Assembly: GCA_040766325.1 (NCBI GenBank)
Contig: JAXGQR010000003.1
Span: forward strand, 62,001 to 126,000
Direction of reading: 5' to 3'
DNA: 64,000 bases
Origin: Dehalobacterium sp040766325
GTDB lineage: Bacteria; Bacillota; Dehalobacteriia; Dehalobacteriales; Dehalobacteriaceae
Within the stretch, counting starts at the first letter, position 1, and each line of letters begins with the position of its first letter. The position numbers and the translations under genes were made by a program. Below the pieces are notes generated by a model. The model was given only the letters and a program-made list of their open reading frames with translations, did not search any database and was not told the DNA's origin. Shown piece after piece: positions 43,722 through 51,702 of this stretch.

Positions 43722-44675
43722 TGCTGCGTTTTTCTCAGATCCATCCAGTCCTACGTTCTCCATAACTCTCAATCATCAAGCCCTTAACCATGCGGTTGAT
43801 TGTTTCGGTCGGTGTGGTGCATGACTTCCAATCCTGGGTTGCTCCTGCCAATTTTTCATAGAGTTGGCATGATTGCAATCCACAATTACAGTAGGGTTTT
43901 TTTGTCCGCCTTTTAAATACATTTCGGCTAGCATAATTAAGTCTTCATAATGGTAGTTTGGTATGTTACGGCCATAATGATTGATTGCTCCCCTCAGTAT
44001 GGCATGAGCTAACGGATTGCCCTCAGTTTGAACCTCAAACCCATTTAATATGAAACGATGGGGCAATTGCGCGGCTTTAATGGAATTTAGCATCACATTC
44101 AAATCCCCGCTGGTAGGGTTCTTCATCCCTACAGGATCATCAATGCCACTGGCGATAAGGCGATGCTCCTGGTTTTCCACCGACCGTGCTCCCACAGCAT
44201 GATAAGCTAGAACATCGTCTAAATATCGGCAGTTTTCCGGGTAGAGCATTTCGTCGGCAGCACTTAAACCGGTTTCTTCAATTAGCCTTTTGTGAATTTT
44301 TCTGATACTATAAATTCCTTTATGCATGTTCGGTTCGTCACTGATGTTTGGTTGATGAAGCATCCCTTTATATCCTTCTCCTGTTGTGCGCGGTTTGTTG
44401 GTATAAATGCGCGGGATTAAAATCAAAGTGTCTGCTACTTGATCTGCAAGTTTCGCCAGACGAACCATATAATCCATGACGGAATCTTCATTGTCTGCAG
44501 AACACGGTCCGATGATAAGAATTTTTTTATCTGATTTACTTTCAAAGACCTCCCGGATTTTCTGATCGCGCTCTGCCTTTTTTTCCATAGCCAATGGGCT
44601 AAGTGGCAGCTCTTTTTTTACTTCTTCCGGTGTAGGAATAGGCCTGATAAATTTAAAACTCATAGAAAACATCAC
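43722..44675 (-). pseudogene. aroF: DAHP synthase (class I), 3' end eroded
   Basis: The enzyme joins phosphoenolpyruvate and erythrose 4-phosphate, the first step to aromatic amino acids. About 285 residues are normal: the class I motifs IIGPCSADN, RIYTNKPRTTGEGYKG, GARSVENQEHR, MKNPTSGD and VDCNHANSMK are all present. After WQEQPRI the frame fails (I-G-S-H-A-P and a stop at 43776), while the true ending RMVKGLMIESY is recognisable in another frame near 43770-43800 with bases missing. About 30 C-terminal residues are lost. The preceding 290-base leader contains an attenuator-like hairpin. The active-site part is intact, so residual activity cannot be excluded. Confidence 0.85.
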
Positions 44676-44785
44676 CCTCTCATTAAAAACATTAATATCA
44701 TTATTATCCTTCGAATTATTTGTTTGATCTTGTTCTCCCTACCCTCCCCTGCATGCGATTTTGGTAAGTGGGAGAAAATAAAATA

Positions 44786-44810
44786 AGCACTCCTGATAGA
44801 AGTGCTCTAT
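44786..44810 (-). terminator. Attenuator-like hairpin in the aroF leader
   Basis: On the minus strand AGCACT-TCTATCAGG-AGTGCT is followed by TATTTTATTTT. It lies between the promoter at 44971-44999 and the start codon at 44675, so it can stop transcription before aroF. No T-box core sequence was found in the leader. Confidence 0.6.
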
Positions 44811-44970
44811 TTCGTCAAAGAAATTGCCCTTTTCTACCATCCTACCATATTACCAATCTGCTGTTAAACAAGTAATAATAGTGATAATGAACCCACCCTA
44901 CTATCACACCAGGCTTAAACTACCACAGACCATTTTTTCTTCGGCCAACTATCTACTATCCTACAGCATA

Positions 44971-44999
44971 ATTATATAAGGAAAAAATCAGATTGTAAA
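44971..44999 (-). promoter_or_regulatory. Promoter of aroF with about 290-base leader
   Basis: On the minus strand TTTACA-N17-TATAAT is a near-consensus sigma-A promoter. Transcription would begin near 44964, far ahead of the aroF start, leaving a long untranslated leader with an internal terminator. Confidence 0.7.
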
Positions 45000-45020
45000 G
45001 ATGCCAAATAGGGAAAAATA

Positions 45021-47093
45021 TTATTCCTGCCATTTAGGGATTTGTATCACGGCTTTAAATAAATCCCCGTCAATCTCTATTCTAAAACTGCCTTTCTGAA
45101 GTTCAATCAGGCTTTTGGCAATGGATAGTCCTAATCCGCTTCCTTGGCTGCTTCTGGATTCATCGCCCCTTGTAAAGCGAGCCATCAATTCCTCGGCAGA
45201 AATGTTTAGTTCATAGGCAGAAATGTTTTTCACTGTCAGCATTATTTCACTACCTTGATCTAAAATCTCAATATATACCCTTGACCCAGCCCGGGTATAT
45301 TTTAAGATATTGGAAAAGAGATTCTCCACAGCCCGCCAGAGCAATTTGCCGTCCGCTTTAATATACACCTTCTCCTCAGGGTAATTCAGCTTAAAATCCA
45401 GGTTACATTCTCGAATTTTATCATCAATTTCTCCTAATCCCTGGGTGAGCAAAGATATTAGTTCTATTTTTTCCAGGTGTATTGGGATATCCCCGCTGGT
45501 AGCCTTAGAGGCTTCAAAAAGATCGTCCGTTAGTACCTTAAGCCTTTGGGGTTTTTGTTCCAATATTTCGATATACTCAACCACCTTTGTCTCATCCTTT
45601 TCTTTTTTCAGTAAATCCACATAAGTGATAATTGAAGTTAAAGGAGTTCTGATATCATGAGAAACATTGGTGATTAATTCTGTTTTGAAACGTTCACTTT
45701 TCAGTTCATTTGCCACTGCATGGTTTAATCCATCGGTAATACTGTTGATATCTGAGGCAAGATTGGCAAACTCCCCTTTTCCAGCCACATTAATACTATA
45801 ACGAAAATCTCCCTCTTTGACCTTCTGTACCCCTTTTTTAATGGCATTAAATTCCTTTACCTTTTTATGAGCCAACCAGACGGCCATGCCAATAGTCACC
45901 GGAAAGATAAAGAATGTAGCGGCCACAAGAAGTGGATAACCAACCACTATCAGTGTAACCTTAACCGCCGTACTGCCACTGTCATAGATATCTTTAAAGA
46001 AATAAAAAATCCGATAAAAAACTAAAAAGATTAAACTATGTTTAATGAAATTTCTCCGTTTTATGCTTTTCATCAAAGAAAGAACTAAAACTAAACCTAG
46101 GGCACCGATAAGGAAGGTAATAAAAAATACCATTTGAAAGGTTTTTACATAGTTCATGAGGTTCATTATCAATATAAACCATAAGAAAATCAATATCAGA
46201 CACATGATCAATTTTATATCATTGTAAATTCGATCAACAAAGTTTACCAGAATCGCCCCATCCTCTTTGGAACCTGTTACAACCACCAAGTAAACAAATG
46301 ATATGATCAGAAGGACAATTGAAACTGCAATTTTTTTCAGATTATTAACGGCAAGGATATGATTTTCCTGCCACTCATCAATTCTAGGGTCAAGAAATTC
46401 GTCACTAAACCCGACATAAAGAACATCATTTGTCCCTAAGTCCTTGATATTTGATGTGAACCAATAATAATAATTGTTGGCCTTAATTTCTTCCGGGAAA
46501 ACCTCTTCCTCAACGCCGTCAAATATGATATAAACCGGAAAGGATAGAAAATCATCTCTGCCTTTGTATGGGCTATTGGTTACTTCATTCCCCCAGATAT
46601 GCGCATAATAAAACACCCCTTTTTGATTCTCTAACCGGTGTAAAGTTTCCCGGAATGCTCGCAATTGTTCCTGAATCATCTTGTCTTTTTCCGCTAAAAT
46701 TCTATCTGCATCTTCCTCAATAAATATTTTATAGTTTTCCTGCTCCGTTAAATTTGGATTATAGCTTCTTGAATTATTACGAAACTCTGAAAACAAATTT
46801 TCTTTTAGTTGTATTAAATCATCATCCTTGATGGCTCCACCGCTTAATATATGTTCTTCACTTAAATATTTTTGAGTAATATCCCGCAAATCCTGCAACA
46901 CACCGCTGCTTTCAGCCGGGAAATCCATACTTAAGAAATAGTTTTCCTGAAAGGCCGCCTCAAATTCGTTGTCATGGAATACGATAGAATTGATAAAGAT
47001 TGTGATCCCTGTTGTAAAACTTAATATGGCAATGATAAATACAATAATTTTTGTTACTGAAGAGTAACTAAATTTTTTCCACCTTATATCCAA
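45021..47093 (-). CDS. Sensor histidine kinase
   Basis: This is a 690-residue membrane kinase. One helix near residues 13-33 is followed by an extracytoplasmic region of about 215 residues, further helices between 250 and 410, a HAMP-like linker (FNAIKKGVQKVKEGDF), the H box NVSHDIRTPLTS (about 476-487), the N box ENLFSNILKYT and the G box GSGLGLSIAKSL. It pairs with the response regulator, whose gene overlaps its start by 26 bases. The signal is unknown; layout and pairing resemble VanS- or YcbM-like envelope-sensing systems. The ATG lies within the regulator's last codons, so translation is coupled. Confidence 0.9.
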   Translation of the reverse strand: MDIRWKKFSYSSVTKIIVFIIAILSFTTGITIFINSIVFHDNEFEAAFQENYFLSMDFPAESSGVLQDLRDITQKYLSEEHILSGGAIKDDDLIQLKENLFSEFRNNSRSYNPNLTEQENYKIFIEEDADRILAEKDKMIQEQLRAFRETLHRLENQKGVFYYAHIWGNEVTNSPYKGRDDFLSFPVYIIFDGVEEEVFPEEIKANNYYYWFTSNIKDLGTNDVLYVGFSDEFLDPRIDEWQENHILAVNNLKKIAVSIVLLIISFVYLVVVTGSKEDGAILVNFVDRIYNDIKLIMCLILIFLWFILIMNLMNYVKTFQMVFFITFLIGALGLVLVLSLMKSIKRRNFIKHSLIFLVFYRIFYFFKDIYDSGSTAVKVTLIVVGYPLLVAATFFIFPVTIGMAVWLAHKKVKEFNAIKKGVQKVKEGDFRYSINVAGKGEFANLASDINSITDGLNHAVANELKSERFKTELITNVSHDIRTPLTSIITYVDLLKKEKDETKVVEYIEILEQKPQRLKVLTDDLFEASKATSGDIPIHLEKIELISLLTQGLGEIDDKIRECNLDFKLNYPEEKVYIKADGKLLWRAVENLFSNILKYTRAGSRVYIEILDQGSEIMLTVKNISAYELNISAEELMARFTRGDESRSSQGSGLGLSIAKSLIELQKGSFRIEIDGDLFKAVIQIPKWQE

Positions 47094-47754
47094 TACCCCA
47101 CACCACCTTTAAATATTTTGGCTCCTTCGGGTTGATTTCAATTTTCTCTCTAATTTTTCTGATATGAACCGCCACAGTATTTTCCGGGTTATATGCTGTT
47201 TCTCTCCATACCTTTTCATAAATTTCATCAATGGAAAAAACCCGGCCTGCATTGGCTGTGAGTAATCTTAGTATCTTGTATTGCACAGGCGTTAATTTCA
47301 CTTCTTCCCCATCCACGGAAATATTCTTGCGTTCATCATCGACTATCAGACCCCCGGTTTTATAAACATTATCTCTGATTTCCATGCTGCCCAGAGCGGT
47401 ATATCTCCTTAGCTGTGACTTGACCCGAGCAATTAACTCCAAAGGATTAAAAGGCTTGGTCACATAATCATCCGCCCCCATATTTAATCCGATAATTTTA
47501 TCGGTATCCTCAGATTTCGCCGAAAGCAAAATAACCGGGATGTTTTTATCTTCCCTAATTTTTAAAGTTGCTCTGATGCCATCCATTTGGGGCATCATGA
47601 TATCCATAATAATCAAGTGTATTTCATTTTTTTCTACAACATCCAGGGCTTCCAGCCCATGGGATGCTTTATAAACCTGATAGCCTTCGTTTTCTAAATA
47701 AATGGTAATTGCATCTAATATTTCTTTTTCATCATCACAAACTAGAATGTTCAT
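47068..47754 (-). CDS. OmpR/PhoB-type response regulator
   Basis: The 228 residues consist of a receiver domain (about 1-118) and a winged-helix DNA-binding domain (about 130-228). The acidic pocket is DDE (9-11), the phosphoacceptor aspartate is in IIMDIMMPQMDG (D52), the switch lysine is in VTKPFNP, and the output domain has VWRETAYNPENTVAVHIRKI. It is encoded upstream of and overlapping the kinase. The target genes are not evident from the sequence. An AGGAG lies 7 bases before the ATG. Confidence 0.93.
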   Translation of the reverse strand: MNILVCDDEKEILDAITIYLENEGYQVYKASHGLEALDVVEKNEIHLIIMDIMMPQMDGIRATLKIREDKNIPVILLSAKSEDTDKIIGLNMGADDYVTKPFNPLELIARVKSQLRRYTALGSMEIRDNVYKTGGLIVDDERKNISVDGEEVKLTPVQYKILRLLTANAGRVFSIDEIYEKVWRETAYNPENTVAVHIRKIREKIEINPKEPKYLKVVWGIGYKVEKI

Positions 47755-47896
47755 GTGGATCCACTCCTCAAGATTAATTCCTTCAAATTATATCACACCC
47801 TTTTGTCCTTTACTTTAGGATCATGATATCAAGCATTTCTTAGGATTAAATGAAACTAATTCTTAGGAAATTCTTAAGTTGAAAAGAAAAAAGATA

Positions 47897-47940
47897 AAAA
47901 AACTGCCGGTTAAGGATTGATTACCTTACCGACAGTTTGC
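47897..47940 (-). terminator. Terminator after the HesB-like selenoprotein gene
   Basis: On the minus strand AAACTGTCGGTAAGG and CCTTAACCGGCAGTTT pair with small mismatches and end in a T run. It lies about 35 bases beyond the stop codon at 47975. Confidence 0.75.
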
Positions 47941-47974
47941 AATTTAAATGACTATTGTTTTATCAATTTATCGT

Positions 47975-48292
47975 TTAACCGCAAGAGTTGCATCCTGAGC
48001 TGCAGTCTGTCTGACGGGGAGATTTAATTTGGAATCCACTACCCATCTCAGATTCAATAAAATCGAGAACCGCACCATCTAAAGCCTTTGCTGCATTTTG
48101 ATCAGCAATCATTTTAATGCCATAAGCTTCTACTAATTCATCATTAGGGTTTTGTGACTCATCCAGAGCCATTCCAAAATTCGGTCCGCCTCAGCCTACA
48201 CCAGCTATGTAAAGTCGCAGATATCCGTTTTCTTTATTCTGTTCAGTCATAACTTCTTTAACTTTTTCAGCGGCAATTTCCGTAATTTGCAT
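47975..48292 (-). CDS. HesB-like selenoprotein (UGA-encoded selenocysteine at 34)
   Basis: From the ATG at 48292 (AAGGAGG upstream) the frame reads an A-type Fe-S carrier fold, MQITEIAAEKVKEVM, then YLRLYIAGVG, an in-frame TGA at 48191-48193, then GGPNFGMALDESQNPN through to SGCNSCG at 47975, with no shift in frame. Cys homologues have G-V-G-C-G-G-P at this site, and HesB-like proteins with Sec exactly here are an established bacterial selenoprotein family. Downstream of the TGA a short hairpin (GGCTC-TGGAT-GAGTC, with flanking T/A pairs) begins about 20 bases on, with G in the first two loop positions, as bacterial SECIS elements require. Total 105 residues. Selenocysteine machinery elsewhere in the genome is assumed. 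Confidence 0.85.
48154..48193 (-). promoter_or_regulatory. Candidate bacterial SECIS element
   Basis: The stem GGCUC/GAGUC (one G-U) carries a 5-base loop UGGAU and lies just 3' of the UGA codon within the coding region, extended by U/A pairs at the base. Spacing and loop G agree with the known requirement for SelB recognition. Inferred by eye, without folding energy. Confidence 0.55.
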
Positions 48293-48385
48293 TTAAAAGC
48301 CTCCTTCTTGTCCAACTTTTCTGAAAGGACTATAGTTAGGATACATGATTATTGTTATAATGTCAAAGGTCTTGATAAAATTATT

Positions 48386-49852
48386 TTATAAGCCAAAAAG
48401 TGGCTCAATATTATCCCATTCGGCAACTTTTTCATAAGCAAATGCGGCCTGAAACAAAGTTTCTTCATCGAATGGCTTGCCAATGAGCTGCAATCCTACG
48501 GGCAAGCCCCGGACTAAACCGCAAGGAATGGAGATAGCAGGAATGCCTGCTAAATTTACGGGTACGGTGAGTAGATCAGAAGAATAAATGGCTATGGGAT
48601 CGTCTTTTTTTTCACCCTGCCGGAATGGCAGATGAGATACAGTAGGTGCAGCCAAAAGATCAAATTTTTCAAAAGCCCTGTCAAAATCCTGTTTTACCAG
48701 GGTACGGACTTTTGAAGCCTTTAAATAGCAATTGTCATCGATATCCTTCCACATGATGTAGGTGCCTATTATTATGCGCCTCTTTACTTCATTACCGAAA
48801 CCAAACTTACGTGTTTTACGAATCAAGGATACTACATCCTCAACTTCATGATTCTGATGACCATAACCCCTTCCACCATATTGGACTAGGTTGGAAGCAG
48901 CTTCTACGGGAGCAATTAGATAATATGCCGGCAGGGCATATTCGGTATGGGGCAATGAAACCTCAGCAACCTTAGCCCCCACACTTTCCATCAGCCGGAT
49001 CGCTTTTTCCACACATTCCTTCACTTCCGGTTCCAAGCCGGGGCCGAAATATTCCTTGGGGATGCCTACGTTCAATCCCCGCATCTCCCCAGTTAAAGCA
49101 GCCTGATAGTTAGGCACCGGTATGGGGCTGGAAGTAGAATCTCTTTTGTCATGTCCGGCAATAGCTTGCAAAACCAGGGCTGCATCTGTCACATCCTTAG
49201 TGATCGGACCAATCTGATCCATTGATGACGCATATGCAATTAACCCATATCGGGAAACAAGTCCATACGTTGGCTTCAGGCCTACCACTCCGCAAAAAGA
49301 AGCAGGTTGGCGAATAGATCCCGCTGTATCGGAACCCAGGGAAAAAACAGCCTCATCTGACGCCACTGCTGCTGCCGAACCACCGCTGGAACCTCCTGGT
49401 ACCCGATTAAGATCCCAGGGGTTTCTAGTGGGATAATAACCGGAGTTTTCGGTGGAAGATCCCATAGCAAATTCGTCCATGTTGGCCTTACCGCATAGCA
49501 CTGCTCCGGCATGGGTTAGTTTTTCCGCAACAGCTGCATCATAGAGCGGGTGAAAATCTGCTAACATCCGGGATGAACAGGTGGTTTTAATGCCTTTTGT
49601 GCAGATATTATCCTTTAACACCATAGGCATGCCAGCGAGAGAACTGATAGTTTCTCCCATGGCAATTCTATGATCAATCTTTTGGGCCTCTTTCATGATT
49701 TTATCCCGCTCCAAGGTAAGTATTAGGGCTTTTATCTGATCCTCCACCTCTTCAATGCGCGCGTAGATCTGGGCACATAGTTCCTGTGCAGAAATTTCCT
49801 TCTCGATAAGGAGTTGATGCCGCTCATGAATGGTTTTTTGCAAGGAAAGCAA
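48386..49852 (-). CDS. gatA: Glutamyl-tRNA(Gln)/aspartyl-tRNA(Asn) amidotransferase subunit A, second copy
   Basis: The 488-residue amidase hydrolyses glutamine and passes ammonia to GatB. The catalytic triad is present: lysine in VLKDNICTKG, cis-serine in PGGSSGGSAAAVA, and nucleophile serine in GSDTAGSIRQPAS (A replaces the usual second G). It closes with GLPVGLQLIGKPF. The start is taken as the TTG at 49852 (L-S-L-Q-K-T-I-H), 10 bases after GGGAGG; another TTG lies at 49861. It overlaps nothing useful except the shortened gatC just upstream. It is the second gatA within 5 kb and closely resembles the first, hence a tandem duplicate. Confidence 0.9.
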   Translation of the reverse strand: MLSLQKTIHERHQLLIEKEISAQELCAQIYARIEEVEDQIKALILTLERDKIMKEAQKIDHRIAMGETISSLAGMPMVLKDNICTKGIKTTCSSRMLADFHPLYDAAVAEKLTHAGAVLCGKANMDEFAMGSSTENSGYYPTRNPWDLNRVPGGSSGGSAAAVASDEAVFSLGSDTAGSIRQPASFCGVVGLKPTYGLVSRYGLIAYASSMDQIGPITKDVTDAALVLQAIAGHDKRDSTSSPIPVPNYQAALTGEMRGLNVGIPKEYFGPGLEPEVKECVEKAIRLMESVGAKVAEVSLPHTEYALPAYYLIAPVEAASNLVQYGGRGYGHQNHEVEDVVSLIRKTRKFGFGNEVKRRIIIGTYIMWKDIDDNCYLKASKVRTLVKQDFDRAFEKFDLLAAPTVSHLPFRQGEKKDDPIAIYSSDLLTVPVNLAGIPAISIPCGLVRGLPVGLQLIGKPFDEETLFQAAFAYEKVAEWDNIEPLFGL

Positions 49853-49854
49853 AA

Positions 49855-50070
49855 TTAACAATCCTCCCTTACCCGGTCCTCGCGGAAAGCATTTTGTAAA
49901 GCTAGCACATGAAACGTTGGGGGTACGTTTTCCGTATTCAGTTCCTTTATCTTGTCAGTATAAGCAAAAATATCATTCATCTGTTTTAAATATATTTCCT
50001 TTTCTTCCGAGGATAATTCTATTTGTGCCAAAGCAGTGATATGGTCCATATCTGTTATGGTTATCATCCA
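49855..50070 (-). CDS. gatC: GatC-like subunit, C-terminally truncated (second copy)
   Basis: From the ATG 50070 (MITITDMDHITALAQIEL) the 71 residues align with the first gatC at 53197-53478 but stop at F-R-E-D-R-V-R-E-D-C, about 20 residues short. The missing tail (P-S-L-D-R-A to F-K-V-P-R-I-V) wraps around GatA in known structures. A longer start at 50154 is possible but unsupported. It is probably an incomplete copy from the duplication, and whether it works with its gatA is doubtful. Confidence 0.7.
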   Translation of the reverse strand, partial: WMITITDMDHITALAQIELSSEEKEIYLKQMNDIFAYTDKIKELNTENVPPTFHVLALQNAFREDRVREDC

Positions 50071-50241
50071 GTCACCAACCTTTAATATGAATTGGGGATT
50101 GTTCCACTTTGTTATTTTATCCCGAATATTAAAAATTAGCGCAAAAAACTGCACTATGTAAGAAAGGAGAGTGGGGAATGTAGAGTGATCAGCAATTGGA
50201 TGCGTGGTAGGGAAGTAATAGGGACGATTCTTTTTGCAGAA

Positions 50242-51702
50242 TCAAAAAGAACCGTCTCTGATTTTTCTTTTTAAGAGTTCATTAACGAGAGCGGGATTAG
50301 CCTTGCCTTTGCTTTTATTCATGACCTGGCCTACCAAAAAGCCCAGGACTTTTTCCTTTCCTGCCCTGTAGTCTTCCACCAACCGGAGATTTTCTTGCAG
50401 CACTTGTTCCACCAAAAATTCATTTTCCGATTGGTCGGAAATCTGCTCTAATCCTTTTTCTTTCACAATCAAAGCAGATCTTTTACCCGTTTTATACATT
50501 TCCTCAAAAACAGTTTTGGCAATTTTTCCGCTGATTACACACTGATCTATCAGCTGCAGCATCTCCGTCAACATCTCAGGGGTTACAGGACAATCCGAAA
50601 AAGTTTTGCCCTCGGAATTTAATAGCCGGGACAGGTCTCCCATAAGCCAGTTGCTAATGATTTTGGCTTTTGGATATAGGGCGGCGCAAGCTTCGAAATA
50701 ATCAGCCATTCCTTTTGATGAGGTGATAACTCGAGCATCATAAAGGGGGAGTTCATAATCCTTCATAAGTCGCTTTTTTCGTGCCTCGGGCAATTCCGGT
50801 AGGGTACCCCGGATTTCTTCCACCCATTTGGGGCTGATTACCAATGGGGGTAGATCCGGTTCTGGGAAATAACGGTAATCATGGGCCTCTTCCTTGCTTC
50901 TTAAGGCAAAGGTCATGCTCCTTTCATCATCCCAAGTCCTGGTCTCCTGAATCACATTCTGGCCCTTCTCCACCAACTGAATCTGCCGTTCAATTTCAAA
51001 ATTTAAAGCTCGTTCCAAAGCACGGAAGGAGTTCATGTTTTTGATTTCCGCTCGGGTTCCGAAAACCAAACTGCCTTTAGGCATGATGGAAATATTGGCA
51101 TCACAGCGCAAAGAACCTTCCTCCATTTTACAGTCGGATACTTCCGTATATTCTAAAATTGCTTTTAATTTTTCCAAATAGGCACGAGCTTCTTCCGGGG
51201 AACGCATGTCCGGTTCAGAGACTATCTCCAGTAGGGGTACACCACTACGGTTATAATCCAACAGAGAATATGCTGATGAAGTTATGGTCTCCCCGCCGTG
51301 GGTCAGTTTTCCCGCATCTTCCTCTATGTGAATACGGGTAATTCCAACCCTTTTTTTACCGCTTTCTACCTCAATATCCAGATGACCGTTAAAGCAGATG
51401 GGCAAGTCATACTGGGAAGTTTGGAAATTTTTGGGCAAATCGGGATAAAAATAATTCTTTCGATCGAACTTGGAAAAGGAACTGATCTCGCAATCCAAAG
51501 CCAGACCGGCTTTGATGGCGAATTCCACCACTTTCTTGTTCAGCACAGGTAAAACTCCCGGTAAGCCCAAACAGACGGGACAGACATGGGTATTGACATC
51601 AGCACCAAAAGATGTAGTGCAGGAACAAAATATCTTTGCCTTTGTTTTAAGTTCCACATGGACTTCCAGGCCGATGACAATTTCATAGGCATCACGACTC
51701 AT
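50242..51702 (-). CDS. gatB: Aspartyl/glutamyl-tRNA amidotransferase subunit B
   Basis: The 486-residue GatB activates the misacylated tRNA with ATP and transfers the amide. It starts EIVIGLEVHVELKTKAKIFC; C in FCSCTT and CPVCLGLPG are the zinc ligands, and the C-terminal YqeY-like tail ends VGQVMNKSKGKANPALVNELL. Its ATG overlaps the stop of the upstream gatA (ATGA), so the order gatC-gatA-gatB is a standard operon. It is the only gatB here, shared in principle by both gatCA copies. Confidence 0.95.
   Translation of the reverse strand: MSRDAYEIVIGLEVHVELKTKAKIFCSCTTSFGADVNTHVCPVCLGLPGVLPVLNKKVVEFAIKAGLALDCEISSFSKFDRKNYFYPDLPKNFQTSQYDLPICFNGHLDIEVESGKKRVGITRIHIEEDAGKLTHGGETITSSAYSLLDYNRSGVPLLEIVSEPDMRSPEEARAYLEKLKAILEYTEVSDCKMEEGSLRCDANISIMPKGSLVFGTRAEIKNMNSFRALERALNFEIERQIQLVEKGQNVIQETRTWDDERSMTFALRSKEEAHDYRYFPEPDLPPLVISPKWVEEIRGTLPELPEARKKRLMKDYELPLYDARVITSSKGMADYFEACAALYPKAKIISNWLMGDLSRLLNSEGKTFSDCPVTPEMLTEMLQLIDQCVISGKIAKTVFEEMYKTGKRSALIVKEKGLEQISDQSENEFLVEQVLQENLRLVEDYRAGKEKVLGFLVGQVMNKSKGKANPALVNELLKRKIRDGSF

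Noticed and set aside
44880..44965. UAG-rich stretches in the aroF leader as a TRAP-binding site
   Set aside because: The triplets are unevenly spaced (0 to 2 bases) and too few for an 11-site TRAP target.
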